64,000 bases of DNA from Pseudomonas sp. DG56-2 (GCF_004803755.1 NZ_CP032311.1:4480501-4544500); one strand, 5' to 3'; positions 18,491 through 28,778 are shown, counted from the first letter of the stretch. Notes: a model not told the origin generated them from the letters alone. Program-made: numbers and translations.

Positions 18491-19444
18491 ATGTTCAAGC
18501 GAAGTACCTACTCCCTGGGGGGCGCCGCACTGTGCGGCGCCCTGTTGCTCAGCGGCTGCGCCAACCAGATGTCCCAGCGCAGCGAGCACGAGGAACGCAT
18601 CGAGCGCAAGCTGCTCGAGCACAGCCTGCAGATAGATGTCGGGGACCCCAAGGTACTCGAGCTGCCCCAGCGGCGTGTGCGTATTCATGAACAGAAAAAC
18701 TTCGAAGTCACCGAATTTGAAGTGACCCGTCGTTATGATCGCTACACGCCCTACCAACCCTGGCGGGAAGTCTACGAGATCCCCCTCGGCGCGGTAGCTG
18801 TGGTTGCCGGGGTCGGCGCCAACGTGGTTAACATCTTTGCGCTGGGCAATCTGCCCGACAGTGTCACCCGCGACTGGTTCAGCTACGGCATCGATGGTCT
18901 CAATCCATTCATGAACGCCCAGTCCAATGGCCGCGCCCAGCAGAATCTTGCCGGGATCACCGAGGTACAGAAAGACAAGCGCAAGGAGTATGCGAGTCTG
19001 CCGTGGAGTGATCGTCCGGTTGAAGTCAAGGCTGGCAAGGTCACCCACACGCTGACTACCGACCGCAACGGCGTGCTGCTGTTGAATTTGCTCGATAGCC
19101 CGTTTTCGGAGCAGAACCTTACCCATATCGGCACTCTGCATCTGCAAGTCGCCGATGAGGACAACGATGTACGTGGCGATGCCAGCCTGCTGATCAGCGG
19201 CACCTTGCGTAGCAAGCTGGTTGAAGCCCACGACCTGATTTTCGACGACCTTGAGGACGATGAAGTCAGTCAGTGGGTACACCGAGTCAAGCGCCTGTCC
19301 GAATTGGGCCTGGAGGAAGAAGCCAGCGAGCTGGAACAAAGCCTGATCGAGCTCACCCGCAACGATCCCGAGCTGCAGCAGGAGTTTCTCCAGTCTTTGA
19401 CCAAGGATGCCGGTCGTCTGGTTGCCGACCCTGGCGTGCATTGA
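18491..19444 (+). CDS. Uncharacterised lipoprotein downstream of proS
   Basis: 317-residue protein with a lipoprotein signal peptide ending LLSGC (Cys23). Asn at +3 and Ala at +2 do not indicate inner-membrane retention, so the outer membrane is likely. A hydrophobic segment near residues 98-120 (IPLGAVAVVAGVGANVVNIFALG) could insert in or associate with the membrane. The C-terminal 50 residues are Glu/Leu-rich helix. It occupies the same place as a hypothetical gene between proS and oprD in P. aeruginosa. The function is unknown. Confidence 0.82.
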   Translation: MFKRSTYSLGGAALCGALLLSGCANQMSQRSEHEERIERKLLEHSLQIDVGDPKVLELPQRRVRIHEQKNFEVTEFEVTRRYDRYTPYQPWREVYEIPLGAVAVVAGVGANVVNIFALGNLPDSVTRDWFSYGIDGLNPFMNAQSNGRAQQNLAGITEVQKDKRKEYASLPWSDRPVEVKAGKVTHTLTTDRNGVLLLNLLDSPFSEQNLTHIGTLHLQVADEDNDVRGDASLLISGTLRSKLVEAHDLIFDDLEDDEVSQWVHRVKRLSELGLEEEASELEQSLIELTRNDPELQQEFLQSLTKDAGRLVADPGVH

Positions 19445-19458
19445 TTGCCTGGGCCTTG

Positions 19459-19489
19459 AAAAAAAGCCAGCTTGCTGGCGTTTTTTCTT
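19459..19489. terminator. Bidirectional terminator between the lipoprotein gene and dinB
   Basis: GCCAGC-TT-GCTGGC is flanked by AAAAAAA on the left and GTTTTTT on the right, serving both convergent genes. Confidence 0.9.
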
Positions 19490-20552
19490 AATCTCGACTG
19501 AAAAGCTCCAACTGCTCGTGCCCAGCACGCAAGTCCTGCAAGCGCACGCCGATTCCCAGCAGCCTCACCGGCTTGCCACCACGGGCAAAGGCTTGACTGA
19601 GCAACTGCTGATAGCTAACCAGGTCTCGTCCAGCGCCAGCCTGTTCCAAGGTCGTCTGGGTGAAATCGTGAAACTTCACTTTGACGAACGGCTTGCCTGG
19701 CCGATAGCTATCGTCGATACGCTGCATACGCCCGGCCAGGGTTTGCATCAGCTCCGGCAATTTGCTTAAACAGCTGGCCAGATCAGGCAAATCGACATCG
19801 TAGGTGTTTTCAACACTGACCGACTGACGGCGACTGTCATTATGGACTGCCCGATCATCAATGCCGCGCGCCAACCCCCACAATCGCTCACCAAAACTTC
19901 CAAACTCGCGAGCCAGAGACAGTCGGCTCCAATCGCGCAAATCCAGACAATTGCTGATGCCCAGGCGACTCAACTTATCGGCAGTGACCTTGCCCACACC
20001 GTGCAACTTGCTGACTGGCAATTGCGCCACGAACGCTTCGACTTGATCCGGGGTGATCACGAACAAGCCATTGGGTTTGCGCCAATCACTGGCAATCTTG
20101 GCCAGGAACTTGTTCGGTGCCACGCCGGCTGACACCGTGATATGCAACTGCTGGGCAACTCGACGACGAATATCAGCGGCAATGCGCGTCGCACTGCCGG
20201 CAAACCAGGAGCTGTCCGAAACATCAAGGTAGGCTTCATCCAGTGACAACGGCTCGATCTGATCGGTGTAGTCACGAAAGATAGTATGAATTTCCCTGGA
20301 GGCTTCTTTATAAGCATCCATTCGTGGCTTCACGATCAACAGGTCGGGACACAGGTTGAGTGCATGGCGAGACGACATCGCCGAACGCACGCCATACGCT
20401 CGCGCCTCATAGTTGCACGTTGCAATTACACCGCGCCGCTCGGCAGAGCCCCCCACGGCCAGAGGTCGCCCAGACAGACGTGGATCGTCACGCATTTCAA
20501 TAGCGGCATAGAAGCAATCGCAATCTATATGGATGATCTTGCGCTGGGACAT
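19488..20552 (-). CDS. dinB: DNA polymerase IV DinB
   Basis: Y-family translesion polymerase. The start at 20552 (MSQRKIIHIDCDCFY) gives 354 residues, the family length; the longer open frame upstream is not homologous. Catalytic acids are Asp10 (IDCDCFYA) and the SLDEAYLDV pair near residue 105. The little-finger region follows HhH segments (LHGVGKVTADKLSRLGI), and the C-terminus ends with a beta-clamp-binding style tail (HEQLELFSRD, QLELF). A LexA-like site lies about 70 bases upstream. Confidence 0.96.
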   Translation of the reverse strand: MSQRKIIHIDCDCFYAAIEMRDDPRLSGRPLAVGGSAERRGVIATCNYEARAYGVRSAMSSRHALNLCPDLLIVKPRMDAYKEASREIHTIFRDYTDQIEPLSLDEAYLDVSDSSWFAGSATRIAADIRRRVAQQLHITVSAGVAPNKFLAKIASDWRKPNGLFVITPDQVEAFVAQLPVSKLHGVGKVTADKLSRLGISNCLDLRDWSRLSLAREFGSFGERLWGLARGIDDRAVHNDSRRQSVSVENTYDVDLPDLASCLSKLPELMQTLAGRMQRIDDSYRPGKPFVKVKFHDFTQTTLEQAGAGRDLVSYQQLLSQAFARGGKPVRLLGIGVRLQDLRAGHEQLELFSRD

Positions 20553-20621
20553 CAGCAACCGTAACCACGGGTATAAAGGTGTAGGCAGTATCTCACCACA
20601 AGGTAGCCACGACCATCCGCA

Positions 20622-20637
20622 CTGGATAAATATACAC
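20622..20637 (-). promoter_or_regulatory. Candidate LexA box upstream of dinB
   Basis: On the plus strand this is CTGGATAAATATACAC. It matches the gammaproteobacterial SOS consensus CTG-N10-CAG except for its last base, and is AT-rich in the middle. It lies about 70 bases upstream of dinB, a gene commonly under LexA. Confidence 0.45.
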
Positions 20638-20729
20638 CCGCATAACCTACAGCCCCACACCAGAAGCCCCGCTATCCTCCAGACAACCGCTAAGCGCTTG
20701 AAGAAAAAAGGTTTTCTCAAAATGAGTGC

Positions 20730-20757
20730 TTGACACCCTGGCGCATAACTGTAGAAT
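20730..20757 (+). promoter_or_regulatory. Promoter of the first initiator tRNA gene
   Basis: TTGACA (20730-20735), a 16-base spacer and TAGAAT (20752-20757) are close to the sigma-70 consensus. The tRNA begins 13 bases after the -10 box. Confidence 0.88.
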
Positions 20758-20769
20758 TCACCTCACAGG

Positions 20770-20846
<77 letters not shown>

Positions 20847-20853
20847 GATTCAG

Positions 20854-20885
20854 GAAAGGCCACTCTTCGGAGTGGCCTTTTTCTT
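20854..20885 (+). terminator. Terminator of first initiator tRNA gene
   Basis: AAAGGCCACTC-TTCG-GAGTGGCCTTT followed by TTC. The stem carries a TTCG tetraloop and a long T-run. Confidence 0.94.
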
Positions 20886-20938
20886 TGTCCGAAATAAAGT
20901 GTTGGCACATAAATTTATTGAAAATCAATAATTAAGCA

Positions 20939-20966
20939 TTGACAGCTTTCTCAAAGGCTGTAGAAT
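20939..20966 (+). promoter_or_regulatory. Promoter of the second initiator tRNA gene
   Basis: TTGACA (20939-20944), 16 bases, TAGAAT (20961-20966). The same boxes and spacing as the first copy, again followed by TC and a 13-base interval to the tRNA. Confidence 0.88.
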
Positions 20967-20979
20967 TCGCCGCATCAGA

Positions 20980-21056
<77 letters not shown>

Positions 21057-21062
21057 AACAAC

Positions 21063-21096
21063 AGAAAAGGCCACTTTGAATAAAGTGGCCTTTTTT
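21063..21096 (+). terminator. Terminator of second initiator tRNA gene
   Basis: AAAGGCCACTTT-GAAT-AAAGTGGCCTTTTTT. It resembles the first terminator but has a different loop. Confidence 0.93.
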
Positions 21097-21269
21097 GCAT
21101 CTGCGATTCGCCTCTCATCTCCGCCCTCCCCTCCACGCGGCAACATAAATTTTCTTTAACTATCCTCAAGGAAGGCAGCGGCCCGATCATAGCCGTCACT
21201 ACTTTCCATAGGGATTGGTACCTTGGCTGAATACGTTCGTCCTGGCGTGCACCACCCACGAGGTATTTG

Positions 21270-23912
21270 ATGCGCAGCCAGATATCCGAGACAGAAGCGC
21301 CTGTTACCGCAACCTTGCCCAATGCCAAACGCCAGTTGCGTTGGCTCGACCGCTTTAGCCGTTATCGCCAAGCCATCGGCCTGGCTTTGACACTATTGCT
21401 ATTCACCATTGCCTTGATCGCCTGCCGCCACCTGCTGAGCGAGCTGGATATCTATGCACTGCATGATTCGTTACTGAGCGTTCCGCCTTCTTCGCTTGCC
21501 GGAGCCCTACTGGCGACTGCTGTCGGTTTCATCATCCTGCTGGGGTACGAATGGTCTGCCAGTCGCTATGCCGGCGTACAGCTACCGGCGCGTACGCTGA
21601 TCATGGGGGGCTTCAGCGCCTTTGCCATTGGCAATGCCATAGGCCTGTCGCTGCTTTCCGGTGGATCAGTGCGCTACCGACTTTATGTCCGTCAGGGTGT
21701 CAGTGCTACCGAAGTCGCGCGTATGACCCTGTTCGCCAGCTTGTCGTTGGGATGTGCGCTGCCGCCGCTGGCTGCTCTGGCGACACTGAGCAATCTGCCT
21801 GCGGCCGCATCCGCCCTGCGCCTCTCATCAACACTGCTAGCCGGTATTGCATTGGCAGTACTAGGCCTGGCCATGCTGATGGTCTACGGGCTGTACCGTC
21901 GACGCCTGCCAGAACAGCCTCATGCTGACAATTTGCTGGTCAGGGTGGGTCGTCGCACCCTGCGTTTGCCGGGTGCCCGCCTGACACTTCTACAAGTGCT
22001 GATTACTGCACTGGATGTCGCTGCCGCAGCGACCGTGCTGTACTTGCTGCTGCCCGAGGCGCCGCCCTTTGGCGCCTTCCTGCTGGTGTACCTACTGGCG
22101 CTGGCTGCCGGGGTGCTGAGTCATGTGCCAGGTGGTGTCGGGGTATTCGAGGCAATTCTTCTGGCAGCGTTCGCCGATCAACTGGGTGCCGCGCCTCTGG
22201 CTGCTGCGCTGCTGCTATATCGCCTGATCTATGTGGTATTGCCGTTGCTGCTTGCCTGCGCCGTGCTGCTGTTCAGTGAGGCGCGTCGATACAAAGTCGC
22301 CAGCCAGGCAATCAAGGTGGCATCAGGACTTGCCGCTCCAGTGCTCGCTGTACTGGTATTTCTTTCCGGTGTAGTGCTGCTGTTTTCCGGCGCGACACCG
22401 GAGATCGACGAACGTCTCCAGCACCTGGGCTTTCTCATTCCCCATCGCCTGATCGACGCTTCGCATTTTGGCGCCAGCCTGATTGGCGTACTGTGCCTGC
22501 TGTTGGCTCAAGGCTTGCGCCGCCGTCTCTCCGCGGCCTGGATGCTGACCACCATTCTGTTGCTGGTCGGCGCCCTGCTCTCGTTGCTCAAAGGTTTTGA
22601 CTGGGAAGAGGCCAGTATCCTGACCTTCACTGCCTGCCTACTGGCGCTGTTCCGCCGCGCTTTCTACCGGCCCAGCCGCTTGCTGGAACTGCCTTTTTCT
22701 CCGGTTTACCTGGCAGCCAGCACCTGCGTGCTGGGTGCATCGATCTGGCTATTGCTGTTCGCCTACCAGGACGTGCCCTATAGCCACCAGTTATGGTGGC
22801 AATTCACGCTGGACGCCGATGCCCCTCGAGGACTGCGCTCGGCGCTAGGTAGCGCGGTACTGTTGGTGGCGTTCGCGCTGACCTGGCTACTTCGCACCGC
22901 ACGCCCGGTGATTCATTTGCCTAATGAGGAAGAACTGCAGCGCGCCAATCGCATATTGCAGGCATCGGACCAGCCAGATGGAGGCTTGGCGCTGACCGGC
23001 GACAAGGCACTGCTGTTCCATCCCGATGATGATGCGTTCCTTATGTATGCTCAACGTGGTCGTAGCCTGGTAGCCCTGTATGACCCCATCGGGCCGGCGC
23101 ACAAGCGTGCCGAGATGATCTGGCAATTTCGCGACCTGTGTGATGTGCACCATGCCCGCCCAGTCTTTTACCAGGTGCGCGCCGAGAATCTGCCTTTCTA
23201 TATGGACATTGGCCTGACTGCCATCAAGCTGGGTGAAGAGGCTCGCGTCGATCTGGATCGCTTTGATCTGGACGCCAAAGGCAAAGAAATGAAGGACCTG
23301 CGCTACACCTGGAATCGTGGCGGGCGCGATGGCCTGACCCTGGAAATCCACGAACCAGGGCAAGCGCCACTCGAAGAGCTGAAAGTGATTTCCGATGCTT
23401 GGCTTAGCGGCAAGAACGTGCGCGAAAAGGGCTTCTCCCTGGGCCGTTTCAGCCCCGAATACCTGCACCATTTTCGCATCGCCTTGATCCGCTTCGAAGG
23501 CCGTCCGGTGGCGTTTGCCAACTTACTGGAAACCCATAGCCGCGAGCTTGCCAGCATTGACCTGATGCGCGCTCATCCGCAAGCACCGAAGCTGACCATG
23601 GAGTTCATGATGATCGGCCTGATCCAGCACTATAAGCATCAGGCTTACAGCCGTTTCAGCCTGGGCATGGTGCCACTTGCTGGCCTGCAACCTCGCCGTG
23701 GCGCACCGTTGACCCAACGTCTGGGTTCGATGGTGTTCCAGCGAGGCGAGCAGTTGTACAACTTCCAGGGGCTGCGGCGTTTCAAGGACAAGTTCCAGCC
23801 TGACTGGGAGCCCCGATACATGGCCGTGCCCGCCGGACTCGATCCGTTGGTGGCACTGGCTGACACTGCCGCCCTGATCGCTGGCGGCCTGACTGGTTTG
23901 GTGAAACGCTGA
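21270..23912 (+). CDS. mprF: MprF-type phosphatidylglycerol aminoacyltransferase/flippase
   Basis: Bifunctional integral membrane protein that transfers an amino acid from aminoacyl-tRNA to phosphatidylglycerol and flips the product, lowering negative charge and resistance to cationic peptides. The N-terminal two thirds (about residues 30-540) contain many membrane helices and the LPG_synthase_TM region with HVPGGVGVFEAI. The C-terminal DUF2156 catalytic domain starts near residue 560 (ALLFHPDDDAFLMYAQRGRS). P. aeruginosa has a homologue that makes alanyl-phosphatidylglycerol; lysyl specificity is equally possible here. The start is the ATG at 21270, with GAGG at the right spacing. It overlaps the next gene by one base. 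Confidence 0.93.
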   Translation: MRSQISETEAPVTATLPNAKRQLRWLDRFSRYRQAIGLALTLLLFTIALIACRHLLSELDIYALHDSLLSVPPSSLAGALLATAVGFIILLGYEWSASRYAGVQLPARTLIMGGFSAFAIGNAIGLSLLSGGSVRYRLYVRQGVSATEVARMTLFASLSLGCALPPLAALATLSNLPAAASALRLSSTLLAGIALAVLGLAMLMVYGLYRRRLPEQPHADNLLVRVGRRTLRLPGARLTLLQVLITALDVAAAATVLYLLLPEAPPFGAFLLVYLLALAAGVLSHVPGGVGVFEAILLAAFADQLGAAPLAAALLLYRLIYVVLPLLLACAVLLFSEARRYKVASQAIKVASGLAAPVLAVLVFLSGVVLLFSGATPEIDERLQHLGFLIPHRLIDASHFGASLIGVLCLLLAQGLRRRLSAAWMLTTILLLVGALLSLLKGFDWEEASILTFTACLLALFRRAFYRPSRLLELPFSPVYLAASTCVLGASIWLLLFAYQDVPYSHQLWWQFTLDADAPRGLRSALGSAVLLVAFALTWLLRTARPVIHLPNEEELQRANRILQASDQPDGGLALTGDKALLFHPDDDAFLMYAQRGRSLVALYDPIGPAHKRAEMIWQFRDLCDVHHARPVFYQVRAENLPFYMDIGLTAIKLGEEARVDLDRFDLDAKGKEMKDLRYTWNRGGRDGLTLEIHEPGQAPLEELKVISDAWLSGKNVREKGFSLGRFSPEYLHHFRIALIRFEGRPVAFANLLETHSRELASIDLMRAHPQAPKLTMEFMMIGLIQHYKHQAYSRFSLGMVPLAGLQPRRGAPLTQRLGSMVFQRGEQLYNFQGLRRFKDKFQPDWEPRYMAVPAGLDPLVALADTAALIAGGLTGLVKR

Positions 23913-25207
23913 TGATTCGACGCTATTGGCTGCATATTGTGGCAACGCTGCTACTGGGTTTGTTCACCGCCGCATTGGGCTTTTGGCTGTGGAATCGCCC
24001 TGCCCCCGAACCCCGCCTGGAGCATCTGACGCTGGGCGATGGCAGCAGCCTGACCCGAGCCACCCCCGGCACCCCCCCCAAAGCCCGCGTGGTTGTCGCA
24101 GTTGCCCAGGACCAATCCTTGACCGACAAACAATTGTTGAACTTGAGCCAGAGCGGGGAAGCGCAACTGGTCCAGGTCATCCTGCCGCCCGGGGACTGCA
24201 GCGTGCAACAGGCTGCTGTCAAGCAAGCACTGCAACACCTGCAGGGCCCCGCGACGCTGGTCGCAGGTATCGGCCCAGGCGCCACCCAAGCATGGGACTG
24301 GCTCGCGACACAGACCGATGACAAGGTCCAGGCCATCTCGGTGGATTTCAGTATCGAACGCCCCAGCTGCGCCACACCGCTGCCCAAGTCGGCCGCCCAC
24401 GGCCATTGGAGCGTGGCCTGGAACGACAACCCGGATGACGCCAGCGCAGCTTTTGTACGCGACCAGCCGAACGCCGAAACCAGCATCAGCGATTACGACA
24501 TCCACTTGCCGCAAGTGCTCAAGGCGCAACTGACCCAAGCGCTGGTGGGCGAGGAAGGCAATGCCATGAGCATCCCGGTAGTTGAAGTTCCGGCCGGCCA
24601 GACCACCGACACGGTAACCCTGTTTCTGTCGGGTGACGGTGGTTGGCGCGACCTGGATCGCGATGTAGCTGGCGAGATGGCCAAGCTTGGCTATCCAGTG
24701 GTCGGCATCGATACCCTGCGCTACTACTGGCAACACAAGACGCCCGAACAAAGCGCCATCGACCTGTCGGAGCTGATGCAGCACTACCGCCAGAAATGGG
24801 GCACCAAGCGCTTTGTCCTCACGGGCTACTCCTTCGGAGCCGATGTGCTGCCTGCTATCTACAACCGCCTTCCAGCCGAAGACCAGAAACGAATCGATGC
24901 AGTCATCCTTTTGGCCTTCGCCCGCAGTGGCAGTTTCGAGATCGAAGTCGAGGGCTGGCTGGGCAATGCCGGCAAAGAGGCCCCTACCGGCCCGGAAATG
25001 GCCAAGTTGCCGGCCGCCAAAGTGGTGTGTATCTACGGTGAAGAAGAAGCCGATGAAAGTGGCTGCACCGAGCACACCGCCGTTGGTGAACGCCTGAAAC
25101 TTCCAGGCGGGCATCATTTTGACGAGAATTACCCAGCACTGGCCAAACGCCTTATCGGCGACATCGAGAACCGCCAGGGCAAAACCAGCGTCGCCGAACA
25201 GAATTGA
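23912..25207 (+). CDS. acvB: AcvB/VirJ family periplasmic hydrolase
   Basis: 431-residue protein with an N-terminal membrane anchor/signal (residues about 5-26, YWLHIVATLLLGLFTAALGF) and two alpha/beta-hydrolase-like halves. The second half carries the nucleophile elbow GYSFG (near residue 305) and a downstream His in GGHHFDENY. AcvB proteins hydrolyse aminoacylated phosphatidylglycerol made by the adjacent MprF/LpiA; the P. aeruginosa equivalent removes alanine from alanyl-PG. It overlaps mprF by one base (TGATG), so the synthase and its presumed hydrolase are translationally coupled. The half of the protein before residue 190 has no clear catalytic Ser. Confidence 0.88.
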   Translation: MIRRYWLHIVATLLLGLFTAALGFWLWNRPAPEPRLEHLTLGDGSSLTRATPGTPPKARVVVAVAQDQSLTDKQLLNLSQSGEAQLVQVILPPGDCSVQQAAVKQALQHLQGPATLVAGIGPGATQAWDWLATQTDDKVQAISVDFSIERPSCATPLPKSAAHGHWSVAWNDNPDDASAAFVRDQPNAETSISDYDIHLPQVLKAQLTQALVGEEGNAMSIPVVEVPAGQTTDTVTLFLSGDGGWRDLDRDVAGEMAKLGYPVVGIDTLRYYWQHKTPEQSAIDLSELMQHYRQKWGTKRFVLTGYSFGADVLPAIYNRLPAEDQKRIDAVILLAFARSGSFEIEVEGWLGNAGKEAPTGPEMAKLPAAKVVCIYGEEEADESGCTEHTAVGERLKLPGGHHFDENYPALAKRLIGDIENRQGKTSVAEQN

Positions 25208-25225
25208 TGCGCGCCTTGGCGCGCA
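25208..25225. terminator. Small palindrome between acvB and kup ends
   Basis: TGCGCGCC-TT-GGCGCGCA lies between the two convergent stop codons, without a T-tract. It may serve as a weak transcription end. Confidence 0.4.
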
Positions 25226-25236
25226 GCTGCCCGTTC

Positions 25237-27135
25237 CTAGATTTCGACCTGGGTGCCCAGCTCGATCACTCGGTTCAACGGCAGGTTAAAGAAGCGCAGG
25301 TTGCCGTTGGCGTTCTTCAACAAAAACGCAAAGAGCATGGCCCGCCATCGGCTCATGCCTACCAGCCGAGAGGGAATCACCGTCTCGCGACTGAGGAAGT
25401 AGGTGGTTCGCATCGGGCTGAAATCAAGGCCTTCAAGGTGGCACAGCTTGAGCGCGGCGGGGACGTCCGGCTCGTCCATGAAGCCAAAGTGCAGCAAGAC
25501 TCGGTAAAAACCTTCTCCATAGGCCTCGACCTCAAACTGTTGCTGCGCTGGCACCCTCGGCGTGTCCTCGCTGACGACGGTCAACAGCACCACCTGGTTA
25601 TGCAGCACCTGGTTGTGCAACATGTTGTGCAGCAACGCATGAGGCACTGCATCCGGCCGGGCCGTCAGAAACACTGCGGTGCCTTCAACCCGGTGCGGTG
25701 GCTGCACGCGAATGCTGCTGATAAACAGGGGCAACGGCAAGCTACCCTCATCCAGGCGCTCGACAAGGATCTGCTTGCCGCGCTTCCAGGTGGTCATCAG
25801 GACGAACAGAGCAATCCCCGCCAGAACCGGAAAAGCACCGCCTTGCACAACCTTGGGCACGTTGGCGGCGAAGAACAGGCCATCGACAAACAAAAAGCCG
25901 AGAAGCACCGGCACCGCCAGCACGGGGGGCCACTTCCACAGCAACAGCATGACAGTGGATACCAACAACGTGGTCATCAACATGGTCCCGGTAACCGCCA
26001 CGCCGTAGGCTGATGCCAGCGCATCCGAAGATTCGAACCCGATCACCAACAGGATTACCCCCACCATCAACGCCCAGTTCACAGTGCCAATGTAGATCTG
26101 CCCCTGCTCGTCACTAGAGGTGTGCTGAATCTGCATGCGCGGCGCATAGCCCAGTTGAATGGCCTGGCGCGTCAGGGAGAAGGCCCCTGATATCACCGCC
26201 TGGGAAGCGATCACCGTCGCCAGGGTGGACAGGCCGACCAAGGGGATCAACGCCCAACCCGGCGCCAGCAGATAAAAGGGGTTACGCGCAGCCTCGGGGC
26301 TCTGCAGCAACATCGCCCCCTGGCCAAAGTAATTGAGCACAAGCGCTGGCAACACCAGGATGAACCACGCCCGGGCTATGGGTTTACGGCCGAAATGGCC
26401 CATGTCGGCGTAAAGCGCCTCGGCACCGGTCAAGGCCAGCACCACAGCGCCTAGAATGGCGACGCCCATCCCAGGGTGCACAATGAAGAACCGCACCGCC
26501 CAGATCGGGTTGAATGCCTTGAGCACTTCGGGGCTTTGGGAAATACCATGCACGCCCAACGCTGCCAGGACGACAAACCAAACGACCATCACCGGCCCGA
26601 ACAGAATGCCGATTCGCGCCGTGCCGTGTTTCTGGATCAGAAACAGCGCAACCAGAACCACCAACGCCACAGGCACCACCCAATGGTCGATACCGTCGAA
26701 GGCCAGTTGCATGCCCTCCACTGCCGACAACACCGAAATGGCCGGGGTGATCATGCTGTCGCCATAAAACAGCGCAGCGCCAATGAGGCCGCAGCCAACC
26801 ATCAGCGTACGCAGCTTGGGATACGGCGCCGAGGCCCGGCGAGCCAGCGCGGTCAGGGCCATGATGCCGCCCTCGCCCTGGTTGTCGGCGCGCAGGATGA
26901 ACACCACATACTTGAGCGAAACCACCCAGATCAGCGACCAAAGGATCAGCGCCAGAATGCCCAGTACGCCGTCATGGTTGACCGGCACCCCATAGTCACC
27001 GGAAAACACTTCCTTGAGGGTATAAAGAGGACTGGTACCAATGTCGCCGTAAACCACACCTACTGCCGCCACCAACAAGCTCAGCGGCTTCGCCGCCGAA
27101 TGCCCGGAATCAGCCTGATCGCTTGCCTGAACCAT
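25237..27135 (-). CDS. kup: Low-affinity potassium transporter Kup
   Basis: K+/H+ symporter of the KUP/HAK/KT family, 632 residues. About twelve membrane helices fill residues 18-440, starting with the family signature [17 protein letters not shown]. The [17 protein letters not shown] motif is also present. A hydrophilic C-terminal domain of about 190 residues follows ([20 protein letters not shown]). It lies convergent to acvB and divergent from rimO, as in P. aeruginosa. Confidence 0.95.
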   Translation of the reverse strand: MVQASDQADSGHSAAKPLSLLVAAVGVVYGDIGTSPLYTLKEVFSGDYGVPVNHDGVLGILALILWSLIWVVSLKYVVFILRADNQGEGGIMALTALARRASAPYPKLRTLMVGCGLIGAALFYGDSMITPAISVLSAVEGMQLAFDGIDHWVVPVALVVLVALFLIQKHGTARIGILFGPVMVVWFVVLAALGVHGISQSPEVLKAFNPIWAVRFFIVHPGMGVAILGAVVLALTGAEALYADMGHFGRKPIARAWFILVLPALVLNYFGQGAMLLQSPEAARNPFYLLAPGWALIPLVGLSTLATVIASQAVISGAFSLTRQAIQLGYAPRMQIQHTSSDEQGQIYIGTVNWALMVGVILLVIGFESSDALASAYGVAVTGTMLMTTLLVSTVMLLLWKWPPVLAVPVLLGFLFVDGLFFAANVPKVVQGGAFPVLAGIALFVLMTTWKRGKQILVERLDEGSLPLPLFISSIRVQPPHRVEGTAVFLTARPDAVPHALLHNMLHNQVLHNQVVLLTVVSEDTPRVPAQQQFEVEAYGEGFYRVLLHFGFMDEPDVPAALKLCHLEGLDFSPMRTTYFLSRETVIPSRLVGMSRWRAMLFAFLLKNANGNLRFFNLPLNRVIELGTQVEI

Positions 27136-27296
27136 CCATCACTCCCGCAACCGAGGCCTATGAGTTGGTAGAACGCTAAAATGATTGCCACCCTGCCGCC
27201 ATCGCTAGCCAGGCCCTATGCAAACACAGGCATGCTGGGGCGAAGCATAGCTTAGCGTTCGTCGCTTTTCTGCTGGTCAAGTGACTTTGCGCCCGC

Positions 27297-27302
27297 TAGA
27301 AT
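27297..27302 (+). promoter_or_regulatory. Candidate -10 box for rimO
   Basis: TAGAAT lies 89 bases before the rimO ATG in the gap between divergent kup and rimO. The -35 box is poor. Confidence 0.35.
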
Positions 27303-27390
27303 TGCGCACTTTTTGATCAGAGGCGCTGCCAGCGCCCATCCAGGACAGCGCGCTTGTGGCACGACTGTCCCCATTACACCGAGGTTAGTC

Positions 27391-28734
27391 ATGTCCACCA
27401 CTCCTACGCCAACCACGCCTAAGGTCGGCTTCGTATCTCTGGGTTGCCCCAAGGCCCTGGTCGATTCCGAGCGCATCCTGACCCAACTGCGCATGGAAGG
27501 CTATGAAGTCGTGCCGACCTACCAGGACGCCGATGTAGTGGTGGTCAACACCTGCGGCTTCATCGACAGCGCCAAGGCCGAATCCCTTGAAGTGATCGGC
27601 GAAGCCATCAAGGAAAACGGCAAGGTCATCGTCACCGGTTGCATGGGTGTCGAGGAAGGCAGCATCCGCGATGTGCATCCAAGCGTGTTGGCTGTAACCG
27701 GTCCACAACAGTACGAGCAGGTGGTTACCGCCGTGCACGAAGTGGTGCCGCCGCGTCAGGATCACAACCCGTTGATCGACCTGGTACCGCCACAAGGCGT
27801 CAAACTGACACCCCGTCATTACGCCTACCTGAAAATTTCCGAAGGCTGCAACCACAGTTGCAGCTTCTGCATCATCCCGTCGATGCGTGGCAAGCTGGTC
27901 AGCCGCCCGGTTGGTGAAGTGCTGAGCGAAGCCGAACGCCTGGTCAAAGCCGGGGTCAAGGAGATCCTGGTAATTTCCCAGGACACTAGCGCCTATGGTG
28001 TCGACGTCAAGTACAAGACCGACTTCTGGAACGGTCGGCCGGTCAAGACGCGCATGCTTGAGCTGTGCGAGGCACTGAGCAGCCTGGGCGCCTGGGTACG
28101 CCTGCATTACGTTTACCCCTACCCGAATGTCGACGACATCATTCCGTTGATGGCGGCTGGCAAGATCCTGCCGTACCTGGATATCCCGTTCCAGCACGCC
28201 AGCCCGAAAGTGCTCAAGTCGATGAAGCGTCCGGCTTTTGAAGACCGTACCTTGGCACGCATCAAAAGCTGGCGCGAACAGTGCCCGCAGTTGATCATCC
28301 GCTCGACCTTCATCGTCGGCTTTCCAGGTGAAACCGAAGAAGACTTCCAGTACCTGCTCGACTGGTTGACCGAAGCCCAGCTCGACCGCGTAGGCTGCTT
28401 CCAGTACTCGCCGGTTGAAGGCGCCCCGGCAAACGACCTGGGCCTGGATATCGTTCCTGATGAGGTCAAGCAAGAGCGCTGGGATCGTTTCATGGCCCAT
28501 CAGCAGGCAATCAGTACTGCCCGTCTGCAACTGCGCATCGGCCGTGAAATCGACGTTCTGATCGATGAAGTCGAGGAGGAAGGCTCGGTAGGCCGCAGCT
28601 ACTTCGACGCACCGGAAATCGACGGTAACGTATTCATCGACGGCAACCACGGCTTCAAGCCAGGCGACACCGTACGCTGCCGCGTCACTGACGCCGATGA
28701 GTACGACATGTGGGCCGAACCCCTGCAGGCCTGA
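27391..28734 (+). CDS. rimO: Ribosomal protein S12 methylthiotransferase RimO
   Basis: Radical-SAM enzyme adding a methylthio group to Asp89 of ribosomal protein S12. The N-terminal UPF0004 domain carries three cluster cysteines ([28 protein letters not shown]). The radical-SAM domain carries CX3CX2C (CNHSCSFC). A C-terminal TRAM domain follows ([15 protein letters not shown]). The start at 27391 ([13 protein letters not shown]) has GAGG upstream and gives 447 residues. The terminator after it marks the end of the unit. Confidence 0.96.
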   Translation: MSTTPTPTTPKVGFVSLGCPKALVDSERILTQLRMEGYEVVPTYQDADVVVVNTCGFIDSAKAESLEVIGEAIKENGKVIVTGCMGVEEGSIRDVHPSVLAVTGPQQYEQVVTAVHEVVPPRQDHNPLIDLVPPQGVKLTPRHYAYLKISEGCNHSCSFCIIPSMRGKLVSRPVGEVLSEAERLVKAGVKEILVISQDTSAYGVDVKYKTDFWNGRPVKTRMLELCEALSSLGAWVRLHYVYPYPNVDDIIPLMAAGKILPYLDIPFQHASPKVLKSMKRPAFEDRTLARIKSWREQCPQLIIRSTFIVGFPGETEEDFQYLLDWLTEAQLDRVGCFQYSPVEGAPANDLGLDIVPDEVKQERWDRFMAHQQAISTARLQLRIGREIDVLIDEVEEEGSVGRSYFDAPEIDGNVFIDGNHGFKPGDTVRCRVTDADEYDMWAEPLQA

Positions 28735-28745
28735 CCTGCTGAAAA

Positions 28746-28778
28746 ATAGCCCTGCCGACCCTGGCGGGGCTTTTTTTT
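28746..28778 (+). terminator. Terminator after rimO
   Basis: AGCCCTGCC, a six-base loop and GGCGGGGCT with one T-G pair are followed by eight T. Confidence 0.9.

Noticed and set aside
25204..26013. 269-codon frame on the plus strand
   Set aside because: Antisense to kup; no start signal or domain.
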